The notes beneath the pieces were generated by a model. That model saw only the letters and a list, made by a program, of their open reading frames with translations. It searched no databases and was not told the DNA's origin. This document shows positions 1 through 9,110 of a stretch of DNA of 64,000 nucleotides, piece by piece; the stretch's first letter is position 1, and each line of letters opens with the position of its first letter. Source of the stretch: Acidobacteriaceae bacterium (GTDB taxonomy: Bacteria > Acidobacteriota > Terriglobia > Bryobacterales > Bryobacteraceae). The stretch covers positions 1 through 64,000 of the forward strand of contig JAFAYL010000063.1 in NCBI GenBank assembly GCA_019240405.1. The letters are read 5' to 3'. Made by a program: the position numbers and the translations under genes.

Positions 1-696
1 GACGAACTGCACGTGCCGGTTGGGCGTCCGGTGAAACTGACGATGGCGTCCGAGGACGTGATCCACAGCTTTTCGATTCCGGCGTTCCGGGTGTGGCACG
101 ACGTGGTTCCAGGACGTTATAGCAGCCTTTGGTTCACGGCGACGAAGCCCGGCCGCTACCATCTGTTCTGCACCGAATACTGCGGGACTTTACATGCCGG
201 AATGATCGGCTGGGTAGACGTGCTGAGCAGACGTGACTACGATGCGTGGCAAAGCGGAGGAGCGGGCGGGAGGCAAGGCACGCTCGCCGAGCTGGGACAA
301 CAGCAGTATGAGCAACATGGCTGTTCGACTTGTCATTTATTGGATCAGCAAGGGCGCTGTCCGAATTTGCGGGGCCTTTACAAGAAGCCTGTGTTGCTAG
401 CCGATGGGCGAACTGTGATTGCAGACGATGCCTATATCCGCGAATCGATTCTGGATCCGAACGCCAAAATTGTAGCGGGTTTCGAACCCGGTCTTATGCC
501 CGTGTTCAAAGGCCAGATTTCGGAAGAAGGAGTAATTCAGATAATTGCGTTTATCAAGTCGCTTGCGCCTGCGGTGCCCGCATCGCAGCAAGGCAGCCAG
601 CAGCCGCCTATTGTTTTGGCGCCACCCGGGCCAGGCGCTGCCTCGACGAGCAGCTCGAATGCTTCGCGCACTCCTGTGAATTCGCAGCGGCAGTAG
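1..696 (+). CDS. coxB: cytochrome c oxidase subunit II with fused cytochrome c domain (caa3 type), 5' truncated
   Basis: Electron-entry subunit of an aa3/caa3 terminal oxidase. The reading frame is open from base 1, so the N-terminal membrane hairpin lies outside the window. The CuA-binding cupredoxin part is visible: a His in VIHSFSIP and the loop CTEYCGTLHAGM, which carries the Cys, Glu, Cys, His and Met ligands. About 50 residues later comes a cytochrome c domain with the haem-attachment motif CSTCH and a possible Met ligand in GLMPVF. The C-terminus is a Pro/Ala/Ser-rich tail. The next gene, coxA, starts 21 bp downstream, so the genes form one operon. The fused haem c domain is what defines the caa3 type. 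Confidence 0.95.
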   Translation, partial: DELHVPVGRPVKLTMASEDVIHSFSIPAFRVWHDVVPGRYSSLWFTATKPGRYHLFCTEYCGTLHAGMIGWVDVLSRRDYDAWQSGGAGGRQGTLAELGQQQYEQHGCSTCHLLDQQGRCPNLRGLYKKPVLLADGRTVIADDAYIRESILDPNAKIVAGFEPGLMPVFKGQISEEGVIQIIAFIKSLAPAVPASQQGSQQPPIVLAPPGPGAASTSSSNASRTPVNSQRQ

Positions 697-717
697 TAAA
701 ACGGAAGAAAGCAGGTT

Positions 718-2346
718 ATGGCCACCATCGCACACGAGACACCGCGCACGGCAACGCCGGTGAACTACCTCAATGTGGAACACGGCTGGAAGAGCTGGCT
801 GTTCACGACGGACCATAAGCGAATCGCGGTCCTTTATTTGGTGTCGATCACGATCATGTTCGCGGTGGGCGGATTCGCGGCAGTTCTCTTTCGCATCAAT
901 TTATTGACTCCGGAAGGCCTGTTTTCGCCGGAGATGTACAATCGCCTGTTCTCTCTGCACGGGATCATCATGGTTTTCTTCTTCCTGGTCCCGTCCATAC
1001 CGGCGACACTTGCCAATTTCCTAATACCGATTATGGTCGGAGCGAAGGATTTGGCGTTTCCAAGAATCAACCTGCTGAGTTGGTATCTCTACGTAATCGG
1101 CGCGCTTTTCGCGATGTACTGCGTTTTTCGCGGCGGAGTAGACACAGGGTGGACCTTCTACGCGCCGTATAGCAGCACGTATTCGAATTCGTATGTGGTT
1201 CCGGCCGTAGCCGGAGTTTTTGTCGCGGGGTTTTCGTCCATTCTGACGGGATTGAACTTCATCGTCACGGTACATAAGATGCGCGCGCCAGGAATGACAT
1301 GGTCGCGATTGCCGCTCTTCGTGTGGTCGAATTACGCGACCGGGCTGATTCAGGTGCTCGGCACTCCGGTGCTCGCGATTTCATTGACGCTTATCGCTTT
1401 GGAGCGCGTGGCGCATGTGGGAATCTTCGATCCGAATATCGGGGGCGACCCGATTCTGTTCCAGCACCTGTTCTGGTTCTACTCGCATCCGGCGGTTTAC
1501 ATCATGATCCTGCCCGGAATGGGAGTCATCAGCGAAATCGTTTCTTGTTTTTCGCGGAAGCGCGTATTCGGCTATAACTTTGTCGCGTTTTCGAGCATGG
1601 CGATCGCGGTGCTGAGTTTCGTCGTTTGGGGACACCACATGTTCGTGACCGGACAGAGTGTCTACACCAGCGTGGCGTTCTCGATTTTGAGCTTCATGGT
1701 TGCCGTGCCGTCCGCGATCAAAGTATTCAACTGGACCGCGACGATGTATAAAGGCTCGGTCTCATTTGATACGCCGATGCTGTACGCATTCGGATTCATT
1801 GGCCTGTTTACGATTGGTGGACTGACCGGACTTTTTCTGGCCTGTCTCGCGTTAGACGTTCCCGTGCACGGGACATATTTCATCGTTGCTCACTTTCATT
1901 ACGTGATGGTCGGCGGAATGGTAATGGCCTACATGGGCGGCCTGCATTTCTGGTGGCCGAAGATGACGGGCCGCATGTACCCCCAAGTCTGGTCTCAGAT
2001 TTCGGCGGCGATTATCTTTGTGGGGTTCAATCTGACGTTCTTCCCTCAGTTCATACTGGGTTATCTCGGCATGCCGCGGCGATATCACGCATATCCGCCC
2101 GAGTTTCAAATGCTGAATGTTTTATCTACAGCAGGCTCGTCCATTCTGGCCGTCGGCTACGTCATACCGTTGATTTATTTCTTATGGTCACTGAAGAATG
2201 GCCCAATTGCCGGCAAGAATCCATGGGGCGCGGCAGGACTGGAGTGGCAGATCCAGTCCCCGCCCACTACTTACAACTTCGATGACACGCCCGTGGTGAA
2301 CGAGGAAGCGTACAATTACGGTCCCGTGGAGGAAGTCGTTGGCTGA
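718..2346 (+). CDS. coxA: cytochrome c oxidase subunit I, haem-copper oxidase type A2
   Basis: Catalytic subunit (542 aa, about 12 membrane helices) that reduces O2 at a haem a3-CuB centre and pumps protons. Visible ligands are His81 and His394 (low-spin haem), His257, His306 and His307 (CuB) and His392 (haem a3). Tyr261 in HPAVY is the tyrosine normally cross-linked to a CuB histidine. The motif YSHP at 255-258 replaces the Glu-containing motif of mitochondrial-type oxidases; by established classification that is the A2 subfamily signature. The [15 protein letters not shown] segment near residue 102 is typical of the family. The ATG start follows a purine-rich stretch. The stop overlaps the TTG start of coxC by 8 bases. 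Confidence 0.97.
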   Translation: MATIAHETPRTATPVNYLNVEHGWKSWLFTTDHKRIAVLYLVSITIMFAVGGFAAVLFRINLLTPEGLFSPEMYNRLFSLHGIIMVFFFLVPSIPATLANFLIPIMVGAKDLAFPRINLLSWYLYVIGALFAMYCVFRGGVDTGWTFYAPYSSTYSNSYVVPAVAGVFVAGFSSILTGLNFIVTVHKMRAPGMTWSRLPLFVWSNYATGLIQVLGTPVLAISLTLIALERVAHVGIFDPNIGGDPILFQHLFWFYSHPAVYIMILPGMGVISEIVSCFSRKRVFGYNFVAFSSMAIAVLSFVVWGHHMFVTGQSVYTSVAFSILSFMVAVPSAIKVFNWTATMYKGSVSFDTPMLYAFGFIGLFTIGGLTGLFLACLALDVPVHGTYFIVAHFHYVMVGGMVMAYMGGLHFWWPKMTGRMYPQVWSQISAAIIFVGFNLTFFPQFILGYLGMPRRYHAYPPEFQMLNVLSTAGSSILAVGYVIPLIYFLWSLKNGPIAGKNPWGAAGLEWQIQSPPTTYNFDDTPVVNEEAYNYGPVEEVVG

Positions 2347-3025
2347 AACCGTCGTTCCGGTAACGCACGAGCCTACGCCGGAAGAGACGCATCTCCGGCA
2401 TCACTTTGCCACGCCAGAGCAGCAGATGGATGCCGCCACGCTCGGGATGTGGACATTCCTCATCACGGAAGTTCTGTTCTTCGGCGGTATGTTTGCGGGC
2501 TATGCGGTTTACCGCGGGATGTACCCGGACGCGTTCGCCAGCACGAGCCGGTATATGAACCTAGTGCTTGGCGGAACAAACACCGCCGTGCTGATCTGCA
2601 GCAGCTTGACTATGGCACTGTCGGTCCGTGCCGCGCAGCTCAGCAAGCGAAGAGATCTGATTCTCTTTCTGATTTTGACGATGATCTTCGGGACGATCTT
2701 TCTGGTGATCAAAGGCTTCGAGTATCACGACAAGTGGGTCGAACAATTAGTCCCGGGCTTTAACTTCCGCTATGACGAAGCGATACAGTACGCCCACAAT
2801 GCGCAAATTTTATTCTTCTTGTATTTCGCGATGACGGGCATGCACGCGCTGCACATGGTGGTCGGATTGGGACTGTTAACGTTCCTACTTGTGCAGGCGA
2901 ACCGGCGCGTGTTTCATGCCAACTACTTTGCGCCGGTTGAGATGATCGGCCTCTACTGGCATTTCGTCGATATTGTCTGGATCTTCCTATTCCCGCTGCT
3001 GTATTTGATAGGACAAAACAGATGA
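2339..3025 (+). CDS. coxC: cytochrome c oxidase subunit III
   Basis: Membrane subunit III (228 aa) of the same oxidase. It has the usual helices, including [21 protein letters not shown] near the N-terminus and [20 protein letters not shown] at the C-terminus, the latter a strong COX3 signature (H-F-V-D-x-V-W). The start is a TTG that overlaps the end of coxA by 8 bases; the first in-frame ATG would remove conserved sequence. The stop overlaps the ATG of the next gene by 4 bases (ATGA), which indicates translational coupling. Confidence 0.95.
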   Translation: MAETVVPVTHEPTPEETHLRHHFATPEQQMDAATLGMWTFLITEVLFFGGMFAGYAVYRGMYPDAFASTSRYMNLVLGGTNTAVLICSSLTMALSVRAAQLSKRRDLILFLILTMIFGTIFLVIKGFEYHDKWVEQLVPGFNFRYDEAIQYAHNAQILFFLYFAMTGMHALHMVVGLGLLTFLLVQANRRVFHANYFAPVEMIGLYWHFVDIVWIFLFPLLYLIGQNR

Positions 3026-3354
3026 CAGCTCACATCCCGAAAGTTAGACCTCTGGTTCTGGTATGGGCTTCGCTGATCGTGCTTACGGGCATCACGTCGG
3101 CAGTATCGAAAATCGATCTGGGCGAGTGGAACGTCGTTGTGGCGCTGATCATCGCGGTGACAAAAGCTTCGCTCGTCGCGTGGATTTTCATGGGCGTCCG
3201 GTACACGACCACGTTAACGAAGTTGTTCGTAGTGGCGGGACTGGTCTGGTTGGGCATCATGCTTCTCATCACCGCGAGCGATTACAAGAGCCGCAATTGG
3301 ACATATCAGGGCCAGCCGTGGTCCCAGACGAAGACCGTGGGCGGAAGCCATTAG
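3022..3354 (+). CDS. cytochrome c oxidase subunit IV (prokaryotic COX4 family)
   Basis: A 110-residue protein with three predicted hydrophobic helices (about 10-27, 38-58 and 68-86). It matches the small fourth subunit found at the end of caa3/cytochrome bo operons in both its size and its [11 protein letters not shown] core. It overlaps coxC by 4 bases and ends 2 bp before the convergent gene at 3357. The exact role of this subunit in assembly or stability is inferred from the family. No terminator hairpin is visible between the two convergent stop codons. Confidence 0.88.
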   Translation: MTAHIPKVRPLVLVWASLIVLTGITSAVSKIDLGEWNVVVALIIAVTKASLVAWIFMGVRYTTTLTKLFVVAGLVWLGIMLLITASDYKSRNWTYQGQPWSQTKTVGGSH

Positions 3355-3356
3355 GC

Positions 3357-6300
3357 TCAGTGCTGGGCGGTTCTCCGAAGCTCATCGCGCAATGCATCCC
3401 ATTCCGGCAGTTTGGTTTTAAGGGTCTTCGCTGACTCCTGGTAAAGCGCAATCGCTTGCGAAGGCGGAGTCCGGTCAGCGCTTTGAAGCGCGCCCAGCGC
3501 GGCCGCGAGACCTGTGGAAGAAGAGCGCAAGGTTTCTGCGAGACTAGCCAGTGACGATTTCTGTTTTTCATTCGAAATGCCGGCTCCGGACTGTTTCTGA
3601 ACTGCGGCGATCTCGGCGAGCGCTCGCCGCGCACGCGTAAGATCGTCAAACGCAAGTTGAGCCCAGTGGAGTTGCTGAAGCAAGTCCGCGGGCGTCGCGC
3701 GCGAACGTGGGTCCATTGCCACTTCGAGCGGCTCGGCAAATTCGCGCCCGTTCATGGTTAAACGGATTTTGTATCTGCCGGGCAGCACTAGAGGAGGCTG
3801 CGGACGAGGGCCGATTCCTTCCGAGGGTTCCTCACCTGTGCTCTTCTCAGAACCGTAGCGCAGATCCCAGACGAACCGATGCATGCCGGGCTGATCGCTC
3901 AGTCGCTGCGGTTTCGGAAGCCAACGCGGCGCGATGGGCGCATTACTGGGCGGATCCGGGATCTTGTCCTGACTCGAGAAGCGCCGAATGGTTTTGCCAC
4001 GGACGTCTACAATCTCGAGAGTCACCTCTCCGGAAGCCGCGTGCCGGAGATAGTAATCGATATATGCGCCACGTGGAGGATTTTCGGCCTGCGGTTCCTC
4101 GGGCGGCAAAGGCGTGCCGAGAAAGGCATCGCTTGTGAGACGAATCGCGCGATCAGGCTTAAACAACCAGCTATCGACATTTGCGACATCGTGCGTGATC
4201 TGGCGCAGAGGCGCGATATTATCCAGAATCCAGAATGAGCGTCCGTGTGTAGCGGCGATCAAGTCATTGTCATGAATGACGAGGTCACGCACGGACGTGA
4301 CAGGCAAATTGAGCTGCAGGGATTGCCAGTGATCGCCGAAATCAAAGGAAACGTAGATGCCAAACTCCGTCCCGGCGAATAGCAGGCCCTTCCGCTTCGG
4401 ATCCTCGCGGAGTACGTTCAAGAACGCGTGTTCCGGAATTCCGTCAACGATCGCGTTCCAGGTCTTTCCATAGTCGCGCGTCCGCAACAAGTACGGGCGC
4501 ATGTCATCGAGGCGATGGCGATCGATCGCGGCGTACGCCTCGCCTGGAGTAAAGTGCGAGGGCTCGATGAATGTCACTTTGCTCCAATCCGAGAGACCCT
4601 TCGGCGTGACGTTTAACCAGGTCTTGCCGCCGTCGCGCGTGAGATGAATGAGACCCGTATCGCTTCCCGCCCAGATCTCTGAAACATTGAGAGGTGACGG
4701 AGCGAGCGTATAAACGACGCCGTATCCGCGTTCTTTTGCGTTTTCGGTTGTGACCGCGCCTTCGGGCTTGGCGTGAGTGTCATTTCTGGTATCGCCTGTG
4801 AGGTCCGGGCTTATTTTTTGCCAATGTAAGCCGCCGTCTATCGTCTTCATGACATATTGAGTGCCGAGGTACAGCGCATTCGGCTGAACCGGTGAAAAGA
4901 TCAGCACGGGCGTCCACGGGTCACGGTATTTCCGTTGCGCGATTTCTGTGGCAAAAGCCGGCATCGGCCAGGGCGCAATATTCTGGCTTTGGCCATTCCG
5001 GCGATCGAAGCGGGCTACCTCGCCATAGGTCCCGGCGACGTAAAAGATGTTGGAATCTTTCGGATCGGGAGCTACATATCCGCTTTCGCTGCCACCAATG
5101 GAGAAGAAATCGCGCGAACTGATGGTTCGATCATCCGTCCGGCTTGCGATGGCCGCCGAACCGCTGTCTTGCTGCGTGCCATAGAGGTGGTAAGGGAATG
5201 AATTGTCGGTGATGACGTGATAAAGCTGCGCGGTCGGCTGGTTGTACCAAGTGCTCCAGGTTTCTCCGCCGTCGAGAGTTACGGTCGCGCCCTGGTCGGT
5301 TACGAGGATCATCCGCAAGGAATTCGCAGGATCAATCCAAACCTGGTGGTAATCATCGCCGCCGGGCGCGCCGCGAACGACGCTCAACGTTTTTCCTCCG
5401 CCGCTCAATTTATAGAACGCAACGTTCGGAATGTAGACGGAGCCGGCGTCGTTGGGGTCAGCCGTAATGCTGCTGAAGTACCAGGCGCGGCTCGTAATTC
5501 GCGGATCGCTGTTGACGCGAGTCCACGTGTCGCCGCCATCATCGCTGCGGTAGAGACCGGCGTCTTTAGCATCGATGGTCGCGTAGACTCGTTTCCCACG
5601 CATTTCACGTGCGATGGAAACGCCCACGCGGCCCCAATCGCCCGAAGGAAGCCCATGCCCGGTGAGCTGATCCCATGTCTTGCCGCCATCGAGTGAACGG
5701 TAAAGACCGCTCCCGTGTCCCGCGATCGGAGCATAGGTGCTCCACGGTGGACGATGCGCTTCCCACATTGCGGCAAATACAATACGGGGCTCGTCCATCG
5801 ACATCGCAAGATCTGCGGCGCCAATCTGCGGACCTCGGAACAGCACTTTCTCCCATGTCTCTCCTCCGTTGGTCGATAGAAAAACGCCGCGCTCGTCGTT
5901 CGGTCCGTAGGCATGTCCTAGCGCGGCGACCAACACAATATTCGGATTGGTCGGATGAACTACGATCCGGCTGATTTGACGCGTATCGTGCAGCCCGATA
6001 TTTTTCCAGGTTCGGCCTGCATCGGTAGACTTGTAAACGCCGTCGCCTGACGCGAGATCGGAGCGTATATCAGATTCACCGGTGCCGGCATAGATAACGT
6101 TCGGATCTGAAGGCGCAACCTCGAGCGCCCCGATCGATGCAACGGATTGATCATCGAAAATCGGCGTCCAAACGGTTCCCGCATCTGTTGTTTTCCAGAT
6201 GCCGCCGTCGACCGCGCCGAAGTAGAACGTTCGTCCGTCGCCTGGCACCCCCGCAGCCGCTACCGCTCGTCCTCCACGGGACGGCCCAACGAGACGCCAC

Positions 6301-6392
6301 TTCAGCCCGCTGAACAGATCGGGCGAGACAGATTGAGCGGAAATCCGAGAGCAAATGAAAATCGCAGTGAGCCATTGTCGAGTCCGGGGCAT
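3357..6392 (-). CDS. secreted Asp-box (BNR) beta-propeller protein, sortilin/VPS10-like
   Basis: A 1011-residue exported protein with a short N-terminal hydrophobic stretch ending SAQ. About ten Asp-box motifs (S/T-x-D-x-G-x-T-W) are spread over the first ~680 residues, for example STDAGRTWKNI, STNGGETWEKV, SLDGGKTWDQL, SDDGGDTWTRV, TLDGGETWSTW, TIDGGLHWQKI and TRDGGKTWLNV, which predicts one or two beta-propellers. The remaining ~330 residues include a beta-sandwich-like part and an Ala/Leu-rich helical tail. Related proteins are abundant in Acidobacteriota and are often labelled glycosyl hydrolase or sialidase-like. I see no catalytic set that would justify naming a substrate. Confidence 0.85.
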   Translation of the reverse strand: MPRTRQWLTAIFICSRISAQSVSPDLFSGLKWRLVGPSRGGRAVAAAGVPGDGRTFYFGAVDGGIWKTTDAGTVWTPIFDDQSVASIGALEVAPSDPNVIYAGTGESDIRSDLASGDGVYKSTDAGRTWKNIGLHDTRQISRIVVHPTNPNIVLVAALGHAYGPNDERGVFLSTNGGETWEKVLFRGPQIGAADLAMSMDEPRIVFAAMWEAHRPPWSTYAPIAGHGSGLYRSLDGGKTWDQLTGHGLPSGDWGRVGVSIAREMRGKRVYATIDAKDAGLYRSDDGGDTWTRVNSDPRITSRAWYFSSITADPNDAGSVYIPNVAFYKLSGGGKTLSVVRGAPGGDDYHQVWIDPANSLRMILVTDQGATVTLDGGETWSTWYNQPTAQLYHVITDNSFPYHLYGTQQDSGSAAIASRTDDRTISSRDFFSIGGSESGYVAPDPKDSNIFYVAGTYGEVARFDRRNGQSQNIAPWPMPAFATEIAQRKYRDPWTPVLIFSPVQPNALYLGTQYVMKTIDGGLHWQKISPDLTGDTRNDTHAKPEGAVTTENAKERGYGVVYTLAPSPLNVSEIWAGSDTGLIHLTRDGGKTWLNVTPKGLSDWSKVTFIEPSHFTPGEAYAAIDRHRLDDMRPYLLRTRDYGKTWNAIVDGIPEHAFLNVLREDPKRKGLLFAGTEFGIYVSFDFGDHWQSLQLNLPVTSVRDLVIHDNDLIAATHGRSFWILDNIAPLRQITHDVANVDSWLFKPDRAIRLTSDAFLGTPLPPEEPQAENPPRGAYIDYYLRHAASGEVTLEIVDVRGKTIRRFSSQDKIPDPPSNAPIAPRWLPKPQRLSDQPGMHRFVWDLRYGSEKSTGEEPSEGIGPRPQPPLVLPGRYKIRLTMNGREFAEPLEVAMDPRSRATPADLLQQLHWAQLAFDDLTRARRALAEIAAVQKQSGAGISNEKQKSSLASLAETLRSSSTGLAAALGALQSADRTPPSQAIALYQESAKTLKTKLPEWDALRDELRRTAQH

Positions 6393-6451
6393 AAATTCTC
6401 AACAATAGCGCACGCAAAGATGTATGTTGAGGGGGAGAAGGAGCACGCGAA

Positions 6452-6997
6452 ATGATTCGCTATTTGGTTCTAACGATCAGTGCTGCGCTCATGTACGGCT
6501 TCGGGTTTCAGGCAGAAAAAGGAACAACGACATTACCGGAAACACGGGCCGAAAATCCGCTTAGCGCCGAAGTGAAACAATTCTATAACTCGGTCAAGAA
6601 CAACATTCTTAAATCGGCTGATGAAATGCCGGCGGAAAACTACGGCTTTAAGCCCACGCCCGAGATTCGCAGTTTCGCACAGGTGATGGCTCACGTCGCG
6701 GAATCACAAATGCGAACCTGTTCGGCAGTAGTAGGCCAGCAGAAATCCTCCGATGCGGGTTCAAAAACAGCTAAGCCCGATATCGTTGCCGCGCTTAAGG
6801 ATGCCTTTGCACAATGCGATAAAGCCTACGACACGCTTGTGGATGCGGACGCCACTCAAATGATAAAGACTCCGCGCGGAGATCGATCAAAAATGGGCGC
6901 GCTGATTGCGAATGCGATTCACGATAACGAGCAATACGGAATATTGAGCGTCTATTTGAGATTGAAAGGATTAGTGCCGCCGTCAAGTCAGCACTGA
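6452..6997 (+). CDS. secreted DinB-like four-helix protein
   Basis: A 181-residue protein with an N-terminal hydrophobic signal-like segment (about 1-20), followed by a DinB/YfiT-type four-helix bundle. The likely metal-site histidines are in AHVAESQ (about residue 84) and IHDNEQYG (about 161); DinB folds usually use three His, so one ligand is not obvious. An AAGGAG ribosome-binding site precedes the ATG. The gene diverges from the Asp-box gene and overlaps the convergent hemerythrin gene by 10 bases. Family members include thiol S-transferases and damage-inducible proteins; the function here is unknown. Confidence 0.8.
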   Translation: MIRYLVLTISAALMYGFGFQAEKGTTTLPETRAENPLSAEVKQFYNSVKNNILKSADEMPAENYGFKPTPEIRSFAQVMAHVAESQMRTCSAVVGQQKSSDAGSKTAKPDIVAALKDAFAQCDKAYDTLVDADATQMIKTPRGDRSKMGALIANAIHDNEQYGILSVYLRLKGLVPPSSQH

Positions 6998-7551
6998 CGG
7001 TGAGAATTTAATCCCCGGCGGCGAGCCATCTCGTTCCCGATTTCGACCTTATCGGGAGCGCGCAACACGCTTTGAGCAATGGGAAAGAGCCGGTCGTCCT
7101 CTACCGCGATATGGCGGCGATACAGCTTATCGAGATCCGCGAGCGCTAGTTTGAGCCGCTGCGCAGCAGTTATCTCGAGCTCATTCTCGAGGAGCCATTT
7201 CCTGCAGAGATGGTCTACCTCGTCGTGCAGTTTAGCTGCTGTTGCGTGATCGGCTTCCAGCTCTTCCACCTCGGCAAGCGCGTCGTTAATCTCTGGGCGA
7301 TTTAGGTTACGCAAACGCGGGAAGAGACTCTCTTCCTCATCAGCGGTATGGCGAGGCGCGGCGTTGCGAAAGTACTCAAGCGCCTGTTCCAATGCCCTTC
7401 GCTCCTCGACCGACATTGGGCGCCCGTTTGCCCGGGTTGCGATCTGAATCAACACAGCCAAAAAGCGTTCGATCCGGCGGTGACAATCACTGAGTAACTC
7501 CAGCGGGCTGGAAAAATCGGGCGAAGGCTTGGCGCCAATCGTGACGGGCAT
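6988..7551 (-). CDS. hemerythrin-like HHE-domain protein
   Basis: A 187-residue helical protein with the HHE metal-binding pattern: HRRIERF near the start, HTADEEESLFPRL, DHATAAKLHDEV and HIAVEDDRLFPIA near the C-terminus. These supply the His and Glu residues of a diiron site. Such proteins bind O2 or respond to oxygen and nitrosative stress; which applies here cannot be told. It is transcribed from the same strand as the fused heptose gene 11 bp upstream (7563), so the two may be cotranscribed, though a functional link is not obvious. Confidence 0.85.
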   Translation of the reverse strand: MPVTIGAKPSPDFSSPLELLSDCHRRIERFLAVLIQIATRANGRPMSVEERRALEQALEYFRNAAPRHTADEEESLFPRLRNLNRPEINDALAEVEELEADHATAAKLHDEVDHLCRKWLLENELEITAAQRLKLALADLDKLYRRHIAVEDDRLFPIAQSVLRAPDKVEIGNEMARRRGLNSHRQC

Positions 7552-7562
7552 AAGCTCTATTT

Positions 7563-8591
7563 TCAGTTTAGGTTCTGCAGGATCCAGGTCACAGCCTCTT
7601 GAAACGAAGCTGCGTTATGCGTGCACGGAGCCGGGCAAGCACCCGAGGAAATCAGAACGGATGGACACCCGACCCTCTCAGCGGCAACGCAATCGGTAGG
7701 CGAGTCGCCGATAAAGCAGCAGCGTCGCGCCGGCGCCTCGTAATGCTTCAGCGCATTTTCGAGCAGCAGCGAACCCGGCTTCCTGCATTCGCATTCATCT
7801 GCGTAGGAATGCGGGCAGTAATAGACCCTCGAAATCCGAACGCCCGCAGGAGCGAGTTGCCGGAACAGTTCGCGATTCACTTCGATAAAGTCGCTTTCGT
7901 TGTAATAACCAAGCCCAATGCCTTGCTGATTGCTGACGATTACCAAGGTGAAGCCGACCTCCTGGAGACGTTTCAGGCCCGCCGGCACGCCGGGCATCAG
8001 CTCAACGCGCGTGGGGTCATGCAGAAAAGGTATATCTCGGATCAGGGTTCCGTCGCGATCGAGGAAAGCAAGGCGGGCGAGGCCAGCACTCCCGAGCTCT
8101 GGGGGTGTGGCATGCATTTGAATCGCGGCAGCGCGCTCGAGTGTGGCAGAAGTGCTGGTCTCAAAAGCTACGGGAATGCAGAGTACCTGCCCTCCGTAGG
8201 ATTCGACGAGTGCCTTCGATTCCAATTGGTCCGCTTTATAATCGCCGCCTTTGATGTAGACGTCGGGTTTGAGCAGTTCCATAAGCGCAGCGGGATGCGT
8301 TTCCGGCATCAGGATAACGGCGTCCACAGATTCGAGCGCAGCGACGACAAGCATGCGGTTATTCTCGGGGTTCACTGGCCGCAGCGCGCTCTTATAAGCG
8401 CGCACCGAAGCATCGGAATTGACTGCAACGATCAGGCGGTCACAGTGTCTACGGGACCGCTCCAGATAATCGACATGCCCGGCGTGCAGGATATCGAACG
8501 CACCACAGGTGAATCCGACCTTGTGTCCGTTCAACCGCTGCTCTGCAACCCAGCCGACCAGAGCTTCTCTTGTGAAAATCTTTTGATCCAC
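7563..8591 (-). CDS. fused ADP-heptose nucleotidyltransferase (HldE C-domain type) and D,D-heptose-bisphosphate phosphatase (GmhB type)
   Basis: A 342-residue two-domain protein. Residues 1 to ~165 form a cytidylyltransferase-like domain with GAFDILHAGHVDYL (the GxFDxxHxGH signature) and IKGGDY, as in the adenylyltransferase half of HldE. Residues ~170-342 form a HAD phosphatase with the nucleophile motif DRDGT, the SNQQG motif and a zinc loop C-P-H-...-C-E-C-R-K typical of GmhB, plus GDSPTD. Together they cover two steps of ADP-glycero-manno-heptose synthesis. The kinase step is encoded divergently at 9111. No gmhA is present in the window. The start is GTG with no clear Shine-Dalgarno sequence. 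Confidence 0.9.
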   Translation of the reverse strand: MDQKIFTREALVGWVAEQRLNGHKVGFTCGAFDILHAGHVDYLERSRRHCDRLIVAVNSDASVRAYKSALRPVNPENNRMLVVAALESVDAVILMPETHPAALMELLKPDVYIKGGDYKADQLESKALVESYGGQVLCIPVAFETSTSATLERAAAIQMHATPPELGSAGLARLAFLDRDGTLIRDIPFLHDPTRVELMPGVPAGLKRLQEVGFTLVIVSNQQGIGLGYYNESDFIEVNRELFRQLAPAGVRISRVYYCPHSYADECECRKPGSLLLENALKHYEAPARRCCFIGDSPTDCVAAERVGCPSVLISSGACPAPCTHNAASFQEAVTWILQNLN

Positions 8592-8785
8592 TCGAATCAG
8601 GGCAGTCCTGTTCCCAGAAAATATGGTATCGGCATGACCCCAACCTAGTACTTGAATGTGATTGGCAACCCCTTTGGAATAGGCACTTTCATTGACTTGG
8701 TGGTAAGTGGCACCTAGAATGAAAGACGTTTGTAAATAACCCGTATACGGTTACATCCGGGGGCGGCGAATTTGTTGCTATTCAC
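8592..8785. promoter_or_regulatory. divergent intergenic region between the two heptose operons
   Basis: A 194-bp region between the minus-strand nucleotidyltransferase-phosphatase gene and the plus-strand RHH gene. It holds a good sigma-70 promoter and a GTATAC palindrome (annotated separately). It also has an AGTACT at 8647-8652 and a G-run GGGGGCGG at 8759-8766, which recur in the same order in the longer element at 12496-12642. The last bases before the RHH start codon read TGCTATTCACAT (8776-8787, including the ATG), a 12-mer that also occurs at 12476-12487. Confidence 0.5.
8692..8750 (+). promoter_or_regulatory. sigma-70-like promoter with overlapping downstream palindromic operator for the RHH-hldA operon
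   Basis: TTGACT at 8692-8697, a 17-bp spacer, then TAGAAT at 8715-8720, which is close to consensus. Transcription would start near 8727. The 10-bp perfect palindrome CCGTATACGG lies at 8741-8750, flanked by TAAC and GTTA, about 15 bp inside the predicted transcript start. A palindrome in that place, directly ahead of a gene for a small ribbon-helix-helix protein, looks like an autoregulatory repressor site. Binding itself is inference. Confidence 0.6.
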
Positions 8786-9076
8786 ATGAATCCACTCACC
8801 GCAAAAAGACGAATAGTGAATTTCCGGCTAACAGACGATGAATATCAGACTTTGCAGAAGGCATGTGTCAGCACGGGAGCCCGCAGCATTTCAGATTATG
8901 CCCGCTCAGTGCTGTTGGCTATGTTGCCGGACGAGACGGGACGCCAACGCCCGGACATGTCGCGCCGGATTGATCAACTCGAGACGCGAGTTAGTGCTCT
9001 TTCCGCAGCGATTCGTGCTATTGAAGGCCTCCTGCCAAATGGAGAGGCAGCAATGGCGGCGATGCAAGGCAAGTAA
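8786..9076 (+). CDS. ribbon-helix-helix DNA-binding protein with C-terminal coiled coil (RHH1)
   Basis: A 96-residue protein. Residues ~8-15 (RRIVNFRL) would form the DNA-contacting beta strand, followed by helix DDEYQTLQKACVSTG and helix SISDYARSVLLAML, as in Arc/CopG/MobC-like RHH proteins. The C-terminal third (MSRRIDQLETRVSALSAAI) has heptad spacing and should form a short coiled coil. It shares this architecture with the protein at 12735. It heads an operon with the heptose kinase 34 bp downstream. No Shine-Dalgarno sequence is visible ahead of the ATG. Its role as transcription regulator is inferred; a MobC-like relaxosome role is unlikely because no relaxase is nearby. Confidence 0.75.
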   Translation: MNPLTAKRRIVNFRLTDDEYQTLQKACVSTGARSISDYARSVLLAMLPDETGRQRPDMSRRIDQLETRVSALSAAIRAIEGLLPNGEAAMAAMQGK

Positions 9077-9110
9077 ACCGCACGTGAGAGTCTAAAGGGA
9101 AGAGGTTCCG

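Noticed and set aside
13-696. coxB starting at the GTG at 13
   Set aside because: The frame is open to base 1 and the CuA domain would start in mid-fold; the gene is cut by the window edge.
7599-8648. 349-residue open frame opposite the heptose fusion gene
   Set aside because: Antisense shadow of a gene with complete enzyme motifs; composition is typical of mirrored codons.
8786-9076. MobC/relaxosome function for the RHH proteins
   Set aside because: No relaxase, oriT or other mobilisation genes are near; both RHH genes sit at the head of glycan operons.
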